Shown here: one piece after another, positions 12,744 through 21,320 of the stretch
How positions within the stretch are numbered: position 1 is the first letter of the stretch
Layout of the letters: each line of letters starts with the position of its first letter
DNA from: a virus
DNA: 37,296 nucleotides
IMG/VR virus record: IMGVR_UViG_3300025168_000244
Coordinates: 1-37,296 of that record
Direction: 5' to 3' (one strand)
Position numbers and translations under genes: made by a program
The notes under the pieces: generated by a model
Databases searched by the model: none
Told to the model about the DNA's origin: nothing
Seen by the model: the letters and a program-made list of their open reading frames with translations, nothing else

Positions 12744-14639
12744 TTATTTAGCTTCTCCCCACGATGGTCCGATTTCGATATCACATTTGGACGGTACTTC
12801 GAGCGGTACAGCGTTCTCCATTACGTTAGCCACCACTTGAGCTTCTTCGACACTCTTCACCGACATAGCAAGTTCGTCGTGTATCTGAAGCATAGGCAGT
12901 ATGCCTTGCTTGTAAAGATCGACCATTGCCTTCTTGGTCATGTCCGCGGCGGACGCTTGGATTAATCTGTTCAGCGCCTTGTAAGTGTATGCTCGTTTAA
13001 GGCGGGTCGTGGGCCCATACTCATCGACCGCGTCTTTGTAGGGCATAGCTTTGTTCATGGCAAACGTGTCTGGTTCCCACAGATCGAAGCGACACTTACG
13101 TCCAAGCAGCGAGGTCAGTGATCCGCCAGACGATTTCTCGTTCAGCCTGTTCATCACCCCAGTCATTAGTCCTTTAACAAAGGGCACCCTGTTGTGGTAC
13201 TGCTTCGTTAATGCTTTGGCTTCATCCACCGACACGTCCAATTGCTCAGACATTTTGTTCACGCCCATCCCATAAATTAAACCTAAGTTAATTGTCTTGG
13301 CCTGCTTTCTGGGAATGTTAGCCATCTCGGCTACTAAGCTATGGAAGTCTGTTTCCGGATCATCGTTGTATGCTTTAACAAACTCTGCTGCACCCTCTAA
13401 CGGTACACCTCGCGTTTTGCCGTAGACATGAGCATAATGTACCAAGATGCGCGGTTCCTGTTGCGAGAAGTCAATAGCCGCCCACTGTTCACCTTCCTCC
13501 GGAAGAAACAACGAACGAATCATTGGCCCCAGTTCTGGATCGCGGGCCGGGATTTGTTGCAAATTAGGATTAGACATGGAAATGCGGCCCGATACGGTTC
13601 CTCCATCGTCAGAACGGATTTGATTTATATGGGAATGTATTCGGCCATCAGCGTGGCAGTGTTTCATGATAGTGTTGATGAAGGTGCCGGATGTCTTGTT
13701 CAGATTCCTAGCCTGAGTGACGAGTTGGGCGAGGGGATGTTGATGCTCTTGCAGAAAGAGTTTAGTAAAGCTAGGTGCGCCTTTTTCTGTACGTGGATAC
13801 TGGATGCCGACTTTGTCGAACGCTTTCGAGAGCGACTGAGCAGCCCAGATTTCTACATTACTCCCAGAAATGCGCTTGATCTCCTTCATGACTTCCCTTT
13901 CCCGCTTGAGAAGACTATCCCTAGTTCGCTCTACCCTGTCGCCGTTAACCCGGACGCCCCGCATGGTCATGTCCACAAGACATGGGAGCAGATCAAGTTC
14001 GAGATTAGCGACGTTCCACAAGTTTTCTTTGCCAAGTTGAACGGAGAAATAATTCCAGAGTTCGAGGGTGAGTTCGGCGTCACCTTCAGCGTAAGGTCCA
14101 ACGTACATGGCTGGCATCTTCCACATTTCAGCTTTCGGATCGACACCAAACTCTCGCGCAGCCTCCACTAAACCTTTCTCAGATTTAACTTTGTTGAGGT
14201 GTTCATACGCCAACGCGTTCAAGCTGTAGCTGAAACGGTTTTCATCTAACAAAGAGGCAATGACCATGGTGTCAATGATGCGGCCTTTTACATCGAAGCC
14301 CATCTGTTTAATCCAGCCCAAGTCATACTGAGCGTTGTGCATGATCTTATCCGCAGGGCATTCAAAAACTTTCTTTAGCCATTTGTTAACCTGCTTTTCG
14401 TCTAAGTTACCACCACCGTAGTGACGTATAGGAATGTAACCAGACCAATCATCTACTGCAATGGCATAGCCCACCACTTCACCATCACCTGTTGGCCAAC
14501 CGGGCCCATGCTTCTTTAGGTTAGGGTCTCGTGTTTCCACATCAATTGCGATCTTCTTTGCCGACGTAAGGTCGGGAAGTTCTAGAGGTGGTATCCACTC
14601 ACTTTTTGGTGCGAACATTGCCATTTGTAGTTTTGCCAT
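12744..14639 (-). CDS. polA: DNA polymerase family A with 3'-5' exonuclease
   Basis: A 631-residue replicative polymerase (no 5'-3' exonuclease domain). The exonuclease site is Asp33/Glu35 (IAIDVET), then HNAQYDLGWI and AEGDAELTLEL. Polymerase motif A is AAIDFSQQEPRI, motif B RKQAKTINLGLIYGMG, and motif C QIHDE at about 585-589. The position equal to Phe762 of E. coli Pol I is Leu here (INLGLIYG). The start at ATG 14639 is chosen over the TTG at 14672; it overlaps the upstream gene by 41 bases. It is the last gene of the replication operon. Confidence 0.95.
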   Translation of the reverse strand: MAKLQMAMFAPKSEWIPPLELPDLTSAKKIAIDVETRDPNLKKHGPGWPTGDGEVVGYAIAVDDWSGYIPIRHYGGGNLDEKQVNKWLKKVFECPADKIMHNAQYDLGWIKQMGFDVKGRIIDTMVIASLLDENRFSYSLNALAYEHLNKVKSEKGLVEAAREFGVDPKAEMWKMPAMYVGPYAEGDAELTLELWNYFSVQLGKENLWNVANLELDLLPCLVDMTMRGVRVNGDRVERTRDSLLKREREVMKEIKRISGSNVEIWAAQSLSKAFDKVGIQYPRTEKGAPSFTKLFLQEHQHPLAQLVTQARNLNKTSGTFINTIMKHCHADGRIHSHINQIRSDDGGTVSGRISMSNPNLQQIPARDPELGPMIRSLFLPEEGEQWAAIDFSQQEPRILVHYAHVYGKTRGVPLEGAAEFVKAYNDDPETDFHSLVAEMANIPRKQAKTINLGLIYGMGVNKMSEQLDVSVDEAKALTKQYHNRVPFVKGLMTGVMNRLNEKSSGGSLTSLLGRKCRFDLWEPDTFAMNKAMPYKDAVDEYGPTTRLKRAYTYKALNRLIQASAADMTKKAMVDLYKQGILPMLQIHDELAMSVKSVEEAQVVANVMENAVPLEVPSKCDIEIGPSWGEAK

Positions 14640-14928
14640 TTTCTTTTTCCCTATGAGTGAACTCTGCCCCAAGGGCCGTGTATCCTGCTTTATCTAGCCA
14701 TGAATCAACATGGTCTATACTTTCTATTAAACGGCTGGTCTTCACCCAATCCATCATCAAAGCCACGTGTGCCGCGGTAAGATGACCATGCGAATCCAAT
14801 GCTCCCTTAACTATTTCGTTCCACCCCACCGCGATACGTTTGTGATTGTGGTATGCGTCACCGTAATCTTTGGCACGTTGCCCATTAATAAGCTTCTCTG
14901 CTTGCCGCAGAAGTTCTTCTCGTTTCAT
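14599..14928 (-). CDS. DUF6378-like conserved phage protein
   Basis: A 109-residue protein with the pattern QRAKDYGDAYHNHKRIAVGW, then HVALMMDWVKTSRLIES and DHVDSWLDKAGYTALGAE. This matches the family annotated DUF6378, frequent near phage replication genes and of unknown function. It is helical, and His/Asp-rich conserved spots suggest a possible metal or nucleotide site, unproven. The start is ATG 14928, one base beyond the preceding stop. A Lys/Asn-rich tail overlaps the polymerase start. Confidence 0.82.
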   Translation of the reverse strand: MKREELLRQAEKLINGQRAKDYGDAYHNHKRIAVGWNEIVKGALDSHGHLTAAHVALMMDWVKTSRLIESIDHVDSWLDKAGYTALGAEFTHREKENGKTTNGNVRTKK

Positions 14929-14929
14929 T

Positions 14930-15130
14930 TTAATGTACCGTCTGGTTGAGGGGCCCATAGACTATCCAATCCTTTTCGTCGTTGTCCCATTTTAAAGTAA
15001 GACCGGGCATATCCTCATCTTTAATTAAAGGGTTTGACCAATCATTGAGAGTCGGGTCCACAACAGGCCCGTGTTCTTTTTCAACATCGCGTAACAATTT
15101 CTGGTATTTGGATAAAGTAATTTTTGTCAT
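14930..15130 (-). CDS. Hypothetical 66-aa protein
   Basis: A small acidic protein between the helicase and the DUF6378-like gene. It begins with a helical part (ITLSKYQKLLRDVEKEHGP). A beta-rich end follows (LTLKWDNDEKDWIVYGPL). It has no recognised domain. Its ATG overlaps the helicase stop by 4 bases (ATGA), so it is coupled to the replication operon. It may be a small helicase or polymerase accessory protein, by position only. Confidence 0.7.
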   Translation of the reverse strand: MTKITLSKYQKLLRDVEKEHGPVVDPTLNDWSNPLIKDEDMPGLTLKWDNDEKDWIVYGPLNQTVH

Positions 15131-16641
15131 AGGTCATAACTCCGTGAAACATCTTCTGCGTCTACTATATACAAATTCTGTTTAGCACGAGTTACGGCAA
15201 CATAGAAAATGCGGTGAGTATCGTCCGGGTGGCGTTGGAACTGGGTATCCGCTGCTGGACTAAGGTCCGTGAACAGCACAACATTATCGGCTTCACCACC
15301 TTTTGACCCGTGGATCGTGGACGCTGTAATGCGAGGGACGCCATTAAACTTCTCGCCCCTACGTAAAAGTGCCGTAACGTAAGCCCTGTCAGTATCAGGC
15401 AGCTTGTTCATAGCTTGGGACCAGATCATATCTTTGTTCGCAAGCAACCCCTGATCTTTTAAATTATCAAAAGTTAAAATGTCGTTGTCTTCTATTCCCG
15501 GTAGCTTCTTAAAGCCCCGCGTCAGTCTTTCTCCAACAGACATGTAGCTGTAAATAATGCGAGCCACCTTACCTGTTACTTCCTTACCTTTTCGTACCTG
15601 CTCCCAACCATTGACCGCTTCACTAACCTTCTCGCTTATAGACCGGTTGCCGCGGTAGTTGAACAGATACCCACTAGACTTTAGGTCGTGAGCTACAGGC
15701 GTTAGTTGATAGCCTGCCTGCGATAAAATTAACCAATCCCCTTGCGCCATATCTAAAGAATTGATAGTTGAGATACGCGTCACATTGCCGGGTTCTGATC
15801 GTGGTTTGTACTGCTTTGGAAAGCGCCTAGCAATGCGACGCACGACATTCTCTGCTACATCGTGGACCCGACTAGGGATACGATACGACTGCGAAAGTAT
15901 CTCTGAACCTCCGGGTAAGTTAATAAAGTGGTCAACATCTGCACCAGCCCATCGGTAGATAGCTTGGTCATCATCACCTGCGCAGTACATCCTCTTGGAC
16001 TTAGTATCTAGTAAGTGAGCTATGTCCCACTGCAATGGGGATAAATCCTGTGCCTCATCTAAGAAGCACAGATCAAAATCTGGGCAGAAAGTGTTACCGT
16101 TGGTAGCAAATTGTTCAAGCATGTCAGTAAAGTCATACAAACCCATGCTTTCTTTGTACTCTTTCAAGCACTTCGATACGTGGAAAACAGTGTTCCACTC
16201 CTCTTCTATATTGCTTTTGTTATACTCTTCACGAAGGTCTGACTTGCACAAACGAGATAAGTTAATTAAACCAAGGATAGGATCACTACTAGCCACCATG
16301 CTGGGCACATCATCATCTATTGAAGTATTCTTTTGAGCGCCTAGCTCGACACCGATAGCACGACTTAACTCACGGTAGTTCTCCTCCTGCATAACCTGCT
16401 CTGGGCGTATGTCAGACATAGTCAAAGCTAGACTGTGCAGGGTCCTGAAGAACACTAAGTCTTTTTTAGGATCAAGATTAAACCGTGCTGCCGCACGTTC
16501 TTTAGCTTCGTTAGCTGCTTTACGTGTGAAGGCAAGAAAAGCTATTCGATCCGGTGGAGTTCCGCTTTCAAGAGCTTTGTCTACCATGTTTAAAAGAGTC
16601 GTAGTCTTACCTGTACCGGGTGGTCCAAATATCCTATACAT
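15127..16641 (-). CDS. UvrD/PcrA-like SF1 DNA helicase
   Basis: A 504-residue helicase. Walker A FGPPGTGKTT is at residues 5-14, motif II is CFLDEAQDLSPLQW, and motif III is CAGDDDQAIYRWAGAD. Motif V-like is ASTIHGSKGGEADNVVLF and motif VI is IFYVAVTRAKQNLYIV. It should unwind DNA in the 3'-5' direction, in replication or repair. It is shorter than cellular UvrD (about 720 aa), with reduced accessory domains. The ATG at 16641 follows GGGAGAAG and matches the usual MYRIxGPPGTGKT start; a GTG at 16677 is the alternative. No DnaB-type helicase is seen in the window. Confidence 0.93.
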   Translation of the reverse strand: MYRIFGPPGTGKTTTLLNMVDKALESGTPPDRIAFLAFTRKAANEAKERAAARFNLDPKKDLVFFRTLHSLALTMSDIRPEQVMQEENYRELSRAIGVELGAQKNTSIDDDVPSMVASSDPILGLINLSRLCKSDLREEYNKSNIEEEWNTVFHVSKCLKEYKESMGLYDFTDMLEQFATNGNTFCPDFDLCFLDEAQDLSPLQWDIAHLLDTKSKRMYCAGDDDQAIYRWAGADVDHFINLPGGSEILSQSYRIPSRVHDVAENVVRRIARRFPKQYKPRSEPGNVTRISTINSLDMAQGDWLILSQAGYQLTPVAHDLKSSGYLFNYRGNRSISEKVSEAVNGWEQVRKGKEVTGKVARIIYSYMSVGERLTRGFKKLPGIEDNDILTFDNLKDQGLLANKDMIWSQAMNKLPDTDRAYVTALLRRGEKFNGVPRITASTIHGSKGGEADNVVLFTDLSPAADTQFQRHPDDTHRIFYVAVTRAKQNLYIVDAEDVSRSYDL

Positions 16642-16801
16642 CTTTACGCTTCTCCCTGCTATAGATTTGTTGGACACGTTGCTTTGATATACACCAGAAT
16701 TTAGCGACGGCTGTCATAGTCATACGCTCTTTGTCTATCATCTTGACTATCTCAGCGTCTCGCATCTTTCGGTGTACTTTATCAGGTACGCCTGCTATCA
16801 A
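16634..16801 (-). CDS. Small helix-turn-helix protein, 55 aa
   Basis: Found in the gap between primase and helicase. A TTG start at 16801 sits 8 bases after GAGGAGG, overlapping the primase stop (16798); the stop TAG at 16636-16634 overlaps the helicase ATG. The C-terminal half MTAVAKFWCISKQRVQQIYS has the look of a sigma-70 region 4 type HTH (AxxxxxSxQRVxQI). The N-terminal half is charged and helical. It could be a DNA-binding adaptor or regulator for the replication operon. An ATG at codon 13 is the alternative start. Confidence 0.65.
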   Translation of the reverse strand: MIAGVPDKVHRKMRDAEIVKMIDKERMTMTAVAKFWCISKQRVQQIYSREKRKDV

Positions 16802-18339
16802 AATGGAGCCTCCTCTTGGTTACCAAAGGCAGGTGTTTTTAAATCCACCTCTGCATTTTCAAAAGCAGGAATTTTCCACACTCGAACGGATCGGCCTTTG
16901 ATCTTCAATACCATGCTGTCGCCGTTAATGTCTCTCAACCGCTGGGCAATCTTGTGGGATTTGTACTCAAAAAATTTATTCTTTTTCAAATAACTCTCAA
17001 AGTCTTTTAATCTGAAGTAAGTAACCTCTTCCTCTTCATCGGTCCAAGGGCGGCGTAACAAGATTTCTTCTTTATCCTGCGCCTGCTGAAGGTGACGGCA
17101 AAACTCTTCGAGGTAGTCGTAGAACTGTCCGCTTATACTGGCGTCTACAGCAACTTCCATGATCGCGCTTTCGTTGTCGCGCATCTCAGTTAACAGGGTG
17201 CTTATTCTGCTTTCCCATTGTTGCTTTGCTACGGAGCGTGGCATGAAATTAAGTTGTTCCATGCAAGCTTTTTGAAACAGGGGCTGGCTCATAAGAGCTT
17301 CTGTATCTAGCTCCAGAGGCTCGCCGTTAACGTCCATAAACCAAACCGGTGGGGTACTATTGTATTTGCGGAGATTAGCGATTGTAGCCCCTGCTACAGC
17401 CGCTCCTATGCCAAACTTACGTGTACGACACAGTTCTTTATTGCAATATGAATTTATTGGAGCGTCATTACATTTGTAGGCGTATTCTTTGCGTTCTAAC
17501 TGCTTCGCAACTATGTTGACCTCTGATAGTGGCAATGGCGGAGACACGTACTCCATGTTGTACCGTAGAATTTCCGATTCCCAGCTATCCGGAAACGCTT
17601 TTCGTAGATAGACGCCGATATTAAATAGACCATTGTTTCTTCCACCTTCGCTAATTCTCTGCTTGCACAGAATTTGTAAACAGGGTGGACCGTCCTTTGC
17701 GATTATATCGTTCTCACCACTGTCGGTTACTTGTAGCTTAACAATTTCTTCTGGGGTTTGAGCGTATTTTTCGTATAGCTCATAAAATTCATTCAGATCG
17801 GCAGACGTGCCATCATCTAAAAAAGCGTAACGTAGACCGTTCTCATGATCGTAGTAAGGTAGGTTGAGAAAGTTTCCTACGTCACCGCGGTCTAAATGTA
17901 ATTTGATTTGTTTGGGAAATATCTCACTCTCACCATAACCGAGAGCGGATGACATATGTTGCAAAGTCTTTTGCATGTCTTTTGCGGATACCCACTCCTT
18001 GGCAAACAAGAAGCAGTGTGCGCCACCGGATTTAGACCGGCATACTACTAAAGGTAATTTTAACTTTCTTACTTTTTCAACGAGATGTTTGTGATCTAGT
18101 GGATAAACGTCCACGTCGATACATCCCCAGACGCACTGGTTATTCTCGTTTATGGGGATGATACCCAATCCATTACCACTGCCGAGCAGGTGGTTTTCCC
18201 AAAGCTTCTTTGTTCGGGGTTCTCTTAGGACGCCAGCTTTGCCTTGGGCTTTGCCGTTCGCTCCTGTTTTTTCTATTTTGAAGTAGCCGTGGGCTTCCTT
18301 CAGACCATCAAAAATGGTCATAAACTTATCTACTGACAT
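16798..18339 (-). CDS. Archaeo-eukaryotic type primase (TOTE/prim-pol-like)
   Basis: A 513-residue primase candidate. The catalytic acids are in WGCIDVDVY (Asp75, Asp77), and RSKSGGAHCFLF gives His108, the nucleotide-binding motif. GDVGNFLNLPYY follows as in TOTE-system primase domains. A PriCT-like helical region begins at EGGRNNGLFNIGVYLRKAF. A Cys cluster (KCNDAPINSYCNKELC) probably binds zinc. The start ATG at 18339 follows GGGGGT. A terminator hairpin ends just 17 bases upstream. It is the first gene of the primase-helicase-polymerase block. Confidence 0.85.
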   Translation of the reverse strand: MSVDKFMTIFDGLKEAHGYFKIEKTGANGKAQGKAGVLREPRTKKLWENHLLGSGNGLGIIPINENNQCVWGCIDVDVYPLDHKHLVEKVRKLKLPLVVCRSKSGGAHCFLFAKEWVSAKDMQKTLQHMSSALGYGESEIFPKQIKLHLDRGDVGNFLNLPYYDHENGLRYAFLDDGTSADLNEFYELYEKYAQTPEEIVKLQVTDSGENDIIAKDGPPCLQILCKQRISEGGRNNGLFNIGVYLRKAFPDSWESEILRYNMEYVSPPLPLSEVNIVAKQLERKEYAYKCNDAPINSYCNKELCRTRKFGIGAAVAGATIANLRKYNSTPPVWFMDVNGEPLELDTEALMSQPLFQKACMEQLNFMPRSVAKQQWESRISTLLTEMRDNESAIMEVAVDASISGQFYDYLEEFCRHLQQAQDKEEILLRRPWTDEEEEVTYFRLKDFESYLKKNKFFEYKSHKIAQRLRDINGDSMVLKIKGRSVRVWKIPAFENAEVDLKTPAFGNQEEAPF

Positions 18340-18355
18340 TGTGACCCCCATACGG

Positions 18356-18385
18356 AAAAAAAACGGCGAGGCTTTCGCCCCGCCG
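18356..18385 (-). terminator. Terminator just upstream of primase
   Basis: The stem CGGCG/CGCCG plus GGC/GCC (one A-C mismatch) has a TTTC loop and is followed on the minus strand by eight T residues. It lies between the ssDNA-binding protein gene and the primase and should lower expression of the downstream replication genes. Confidence 0.8.
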
Positions 18386-18394
18386 CACGACTAA

Positions 18395-19171
18395 TTAAAA
18401 CGGTACGTTACCTGCCGTTCCTTCGTCATCCGTATGTTTCACAACAACATCTCCTGCCGTGATACTCTCCGCAAACCCTTTAGCGCGGGTGTACAGAGTT
18501 CCATCATCAATGACACCATCCACTGACATTTCCCATCCATGCCAAGAACCTTTTGAGTTCTCTTCCTGTACGGTTTTTAAGTGGTAGATGTGAGAGAAAC
18601 GAGGCGGTGTAAACGGCCCATTAGCTCCCTGCATTGACCGAGACGCCATCATGCTATTCCACTTGCGGCTCTTTTTAAGCTGCGTGGATTTCATCGCAAT
18701 AAGGGCTGTCTCGTGTGACCCGTCTGCGTTGATTAACAGAACAAAATGCTGGTGTGTCTCTTCAATGTACTCACCATTGCCGTCAACAACGTATTCTTTG
18801 TTGTCATCGGCAGACCGTTCCGTTTTCGGACGTGCTTGTCCGGGCTCATAAATTGCCGTAGGCGCACCGCTTCCGCTGCCACGCGGAGCCCACTGAATAA
18901 ACCTACGCTGGTAAGCACAAGGAACTACTCGAACCCCTTCTTTACCTTTGTATGGAATACCAGTTACGGTGTTATATATATCACCCTTACGAGCCGTTTC
19001 ATTCTCATCCAATACCGGATCATTGCCAGAAAGAACCTTGAGAAATGGAAGTGCTAAATCCTCCGTTCCCATGTTCTCCATGCCCTGTCCTGCATCCTGC
19101 TCCATCATAGCGGGGTTAAATACCGCTATATCTTTTTTGCCAGCTTTGGCTATATCTTTTTTATTTGACAT
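18395..19171 (-). CDS. Putative ssDNA-binding protein
   Basis: A 258-residue soluble protein conserved in marine phages. It has a beta-rich core: LPFLKVLSGNDPVLDENETA, GDIYNTVTG, GVRVVPCAYQRRFIQWAP, then HFVLLINADGSHETALIAM and SRKWNSMM. It lacks a catalytic motif. The C-terminus is acidic and ends DDEGTAGNVPF, resembling the DDDIPF tip of bacterial SSB, which recruits replication proteins. Its ATG overlaps the upstream stop (TAATG). Its place in a replication operon supports an SSB or gp2.5-type role. This is inferred, since I recognise no formal domain. Confidence 0.6.
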   Translation of the reverse strand: MSNKKDIAKAGKKDIAVFNPAMMEQDAGQGMENMGTEDLALPFLKVLSGNDPVLDENETARKGDIYNTVTGIPYKGKEGVRVVPCAYQRRFIQWAPRGSGSGAPTAIYEPGQARPKTERSADDNKEYVVDGNGEYIEETHQHFVLLINADGSHETALIAMKSTQLKKSRKWNSMMASRSMQGANGPFTPPRFSHIYHLKTVQEENSKGSWHGWEMSVDGVIDDGTLYTRAKGFAESITAGDVVVKHTDDEGTAGNVPF

Positions 19172-19761
19172 TATTTCTTACTCCCTTTTACATTTTTAAT
19201 TACTGCGCGTTGACCTATCCATGCTCCAAACAATTCCATTGGAAAATCTTCTCCCGCCTCGCAACGCTCTTTTACAAAAGCACGAAGTGTTTGAGGATGA
19301 ACCTCTGTTTTTTGTTCGGGGACATACCCTTGCGTTTGCGCAAACGCGGCAAAGGCTCCTGCTAAATCGTCTTCTCCACGGCCAAATTGACACAAGACAG
19401 TATTTTTAATAATGTCATCGTGCCCATGATCGCGTAGCCATTCATAGGCCTCTGGACGTTTATCAACAAGAATGGAAGCACCATAGGTTTGCTTAACCTC
19501 AACGGTAGAACCGTCATCTAGTGCAAATGAAGCTATGCCTATCTCTGCAAGCATCGCAGGCATCTCTTCATCCGTGAGTTTGATGTGACGTTTCTTGGCT
19601 GCTTTAAGGTCTCCCTCAAGAGCCGCAATAGTCTCTTCTTCATCACGGATTGTTCTGGCCAACGCGGCTATAGAAGTAAGCCCCTGCTGGTCAATTTTTT
19701 CAACGGATGATGCAGTCGTTTTTTCAAAGTCCTGCTCCATCATCTTACTAAGGTCACTCAT
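19171..19761 (-). CDS. DUF7173-like conserved phage protein
   Basis: A 196-residue protein common in marine phages. The N-terminal coiled coil (about residues 30-70: IRDEEETIAALEGDLKAAKK) is followed by MPAMLAEIGIASFALDDGST. Then come the conserved EWLRDHGHDDIIKNTV, FGRGEDD and EQKTEVHPQTLRAFVKER. I recall the pattern as DUF7173; its function is unknown. It is the first gene of the replication operon, transcribed from the divergent promoter region at 19801-19841, and is translationally coupled (TAATG) to the putative ssDNA-binding protein. Confidence 0.8.
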   Translation of the reverse strand: MSDLSKMMEQDFEKTTASSVEKIDQQGLTSIAALARTIRDEEETIAALEGDLKAAKKRHIKLTDEEMPAMLAEIGIASFALDDGSTVEVKQTYGASILVDKRPEAYEWLRDHGHDDIIKNTVLCQFGRGEDDLAGAFAAFAQTQGYVPEQKTEVHPQTLRAFVKERCEAGEDFPMELFGAWIGQRAVIKNVKGSKK

Positions 19762-19800
19762 CGTTTTTCTCCTTTCGTGGTTAAAGGCACCTTTCGGGCC

Positions 19801-19841
19801 TTGACAAATGTAGATATTATCTTATACCATACAGAAGTCAA
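19801..19841. promoter_or_regulatory. Interlocked divergent promoters P19.8
   Basis: Minus strand: TTGACT (19841-19836), 16-bp spacer, TAATAT (19819-19814), for the replication operon. Plus strand: TTGACA (19801-19806), with TATACC (16-bp spacer) or TACCAT (18-bp spacer) as the -10, for the SNF2 gene. The two promoters share the same 41 bp, so polymerase on one should block the other. Confidence 0.7.
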
Positions 19842-19865
19842 GTAAATATTTCAATAGGGGCAAAA

Positions 19866-21320
19866 ATGAAAAGCTACGAGTACGAAACTCAACCATACGA
19901 TCACCAACGCCAAGCGTTTGAAGAATCGTGGGCCGCGGATTACTACGCGTTGCTTATGGAAATGGGCACTGGTAAATCTAAAGTAGCTATAGATACCATG
20001 GGTGCTTTGTTCGAGTCCGGGCAGGTAAAGGCAGCACTCATTGTAGCGCCTAAAGGTGTTTATGATAACTGGGTAAAGGGTGAAATACCGATTCATTTAC
20101 CTAAACGCATACCTAGAAAGGTAATGAGGTGGTTGCCTACCAAGTCAAAGAAGTATGACGGTGAGTTAAAAGACTTTATCGTAGACTTTGATAAGACCTT
20201 TCTTAAAGTGTTTGTCATGAATGTAGAGGCGTTTAGTTCACCTAGAGGTACGGAAGCGGCAATAGCCTATTTGTATCAAAATCCTGACAACATTGTTATT
20301 GTTGACGAATCAACTACAATTAAAAACAGGAAGGCTGCGAGGACGAAGAATATAATTGCTTTACAGGAACGGGCTAAATACCGCCGGATATTGACCGGCT
20401 CCCCTATAACCAAGAGCCCTATGGACCTGTTTAGTCAATGTAACTTCCTTGCCGAAAAAGCATTAGGCTTTAATAGTTATTTTGCTTTCCAAGCGCGGTA
20501 CGCTAACGTTCAGAAACGGATGATGGGTCACCGCAGCTTCCAACAGATTGTGGGCTATCGTCGATTAGATGAACTTTCTGAAAAGTTAGACGGCTTTAGT
20601 AGCCGAGTTCTAAAAGTCGATTGCCTTGATCTTCCTCCCAAAGTTTATTTACGCCGGGAGGTTCCGCTCACACTAGAGCAAGCTAAACTATATTTGCAGA
20701 TGAAGAAACTTGCGTTAGCCAAGCTAGAGAGCGGCGAGCTAGTTACTACTGCTAGTGTTTTGACACAGATAATGAGATTACAACAGATTTGCTGCGGACA
20801 TTTGCAGCCAGACGAGGGCGAGATACAGACGGTTAAGAGCAACCGCTTGAACGAATTACTCGACCTTACTGACGAGTTTCAGGGAAAAGCCATCATTTGG
20901 GCGACGTATACACACGACATCCAACAGTTGGCTTCTGCCCTGCGCGACCGGTTCGGGCCCGAATCGGTCGCAACCTATTATGGTGCTACTCCACAAGATG
21001 AAAGGCAAGAGATTGTTGAACAGTTTCAGGACCCGGATTCACCTTTACGGTTCTTTGTTGGACAGCCTAAAACTGGTGGGTACGGTATTACATTAACTGA
21101 AGCTACTACCGTGATTTATTACAGTAATAGCTATGACCTAGAAATAAGGCTACAGTCTGAAGATAGAGCGCATCGTATTGGTCAAAAGAACAAAGTTACT
21201 TATATAGACTTAGTGTCACCGGATACGATAGACGAAAAGATACTACAAGCCTTGCGCAATAAGATAGATATTGCAGGAAAAGTGTTGGGTGAAGACGTTA
21301 AAGGTTGGTTAACTTACTGA
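19866..21320 (+). CDS. SNF2-type SF2 helicase/translocase
   Basis: A 484-residue helicase. The Q-motif-like YDHQRQAFE (11-19) and Walker A MEMGTGKSK (31-39) are clear. Motif II is DEST (147-150) rather than DEGH. Motif III is ILTGSPITKSP, motif IV-like is IIWATYTHDIQQL, motif V is GGYGITLTEATTVIYY and motif VI is QSEDRAHRIGQKNKV. Phage members of this group act in replication or recombination, possibly by moving proteins on DNA. AGGGG lies about 7 bases before the ATG. It is the only large plus-strand gene, and its end overlaps the convergent gene by 7 bases. Confidence 0.93.
   Translation: MKSYEYETQPYDHQRQAFEESWAADYYALLMEMGTGKSKVAIDTMGALFESGQVKAALIVAPKGVYDNWVKGEIPIHLPKRIPRKVMRWLPTKSKKYDGELKDFIVDFDKTFLKVFVMNVEAFSSPRGTEAAIAYLYQNPDNIVIVDESTTIKNRKAARTKNIIALQERAKYRRILTGSPITKSPMDLFSQCNFLAEKALGFNSYFAFQARYANVQKRMMGHRSFQQIVGYRRLDELSEKLDGFSSRVLKVDCLDLPPKVYLRREVPLTLEQAKLYLQMKKLALAKLESGELVTTASVLTQIMRLQQICCGHLQPDEGEIQTVKSNRLNELLDLTDEFQGKAIIWATYTHDIQQLASALRDRFGPESVATYYGATPQDERQEIVEQFQDPDSPLRFFVGQPKTGGYGITLTEATTVIYYSNSYDLEIRLQSEDRAHRIGQKNKVTYIDLVSPDTIDEKILQALRNKIDIAGKVLGEDVKGWLTY

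Noticed and set aside
13428-14171. 247-aa plus-strand frame
   Set aside because: Lies wholly opposite the DNA polymerase gene, with no ribosome site and no recognisable motif.
14640-14672. TTG start for the DNA polymerase
   Set aside because: Lies within the upstream gene and lacks a ribosome site; the ATG at 14639 is better.
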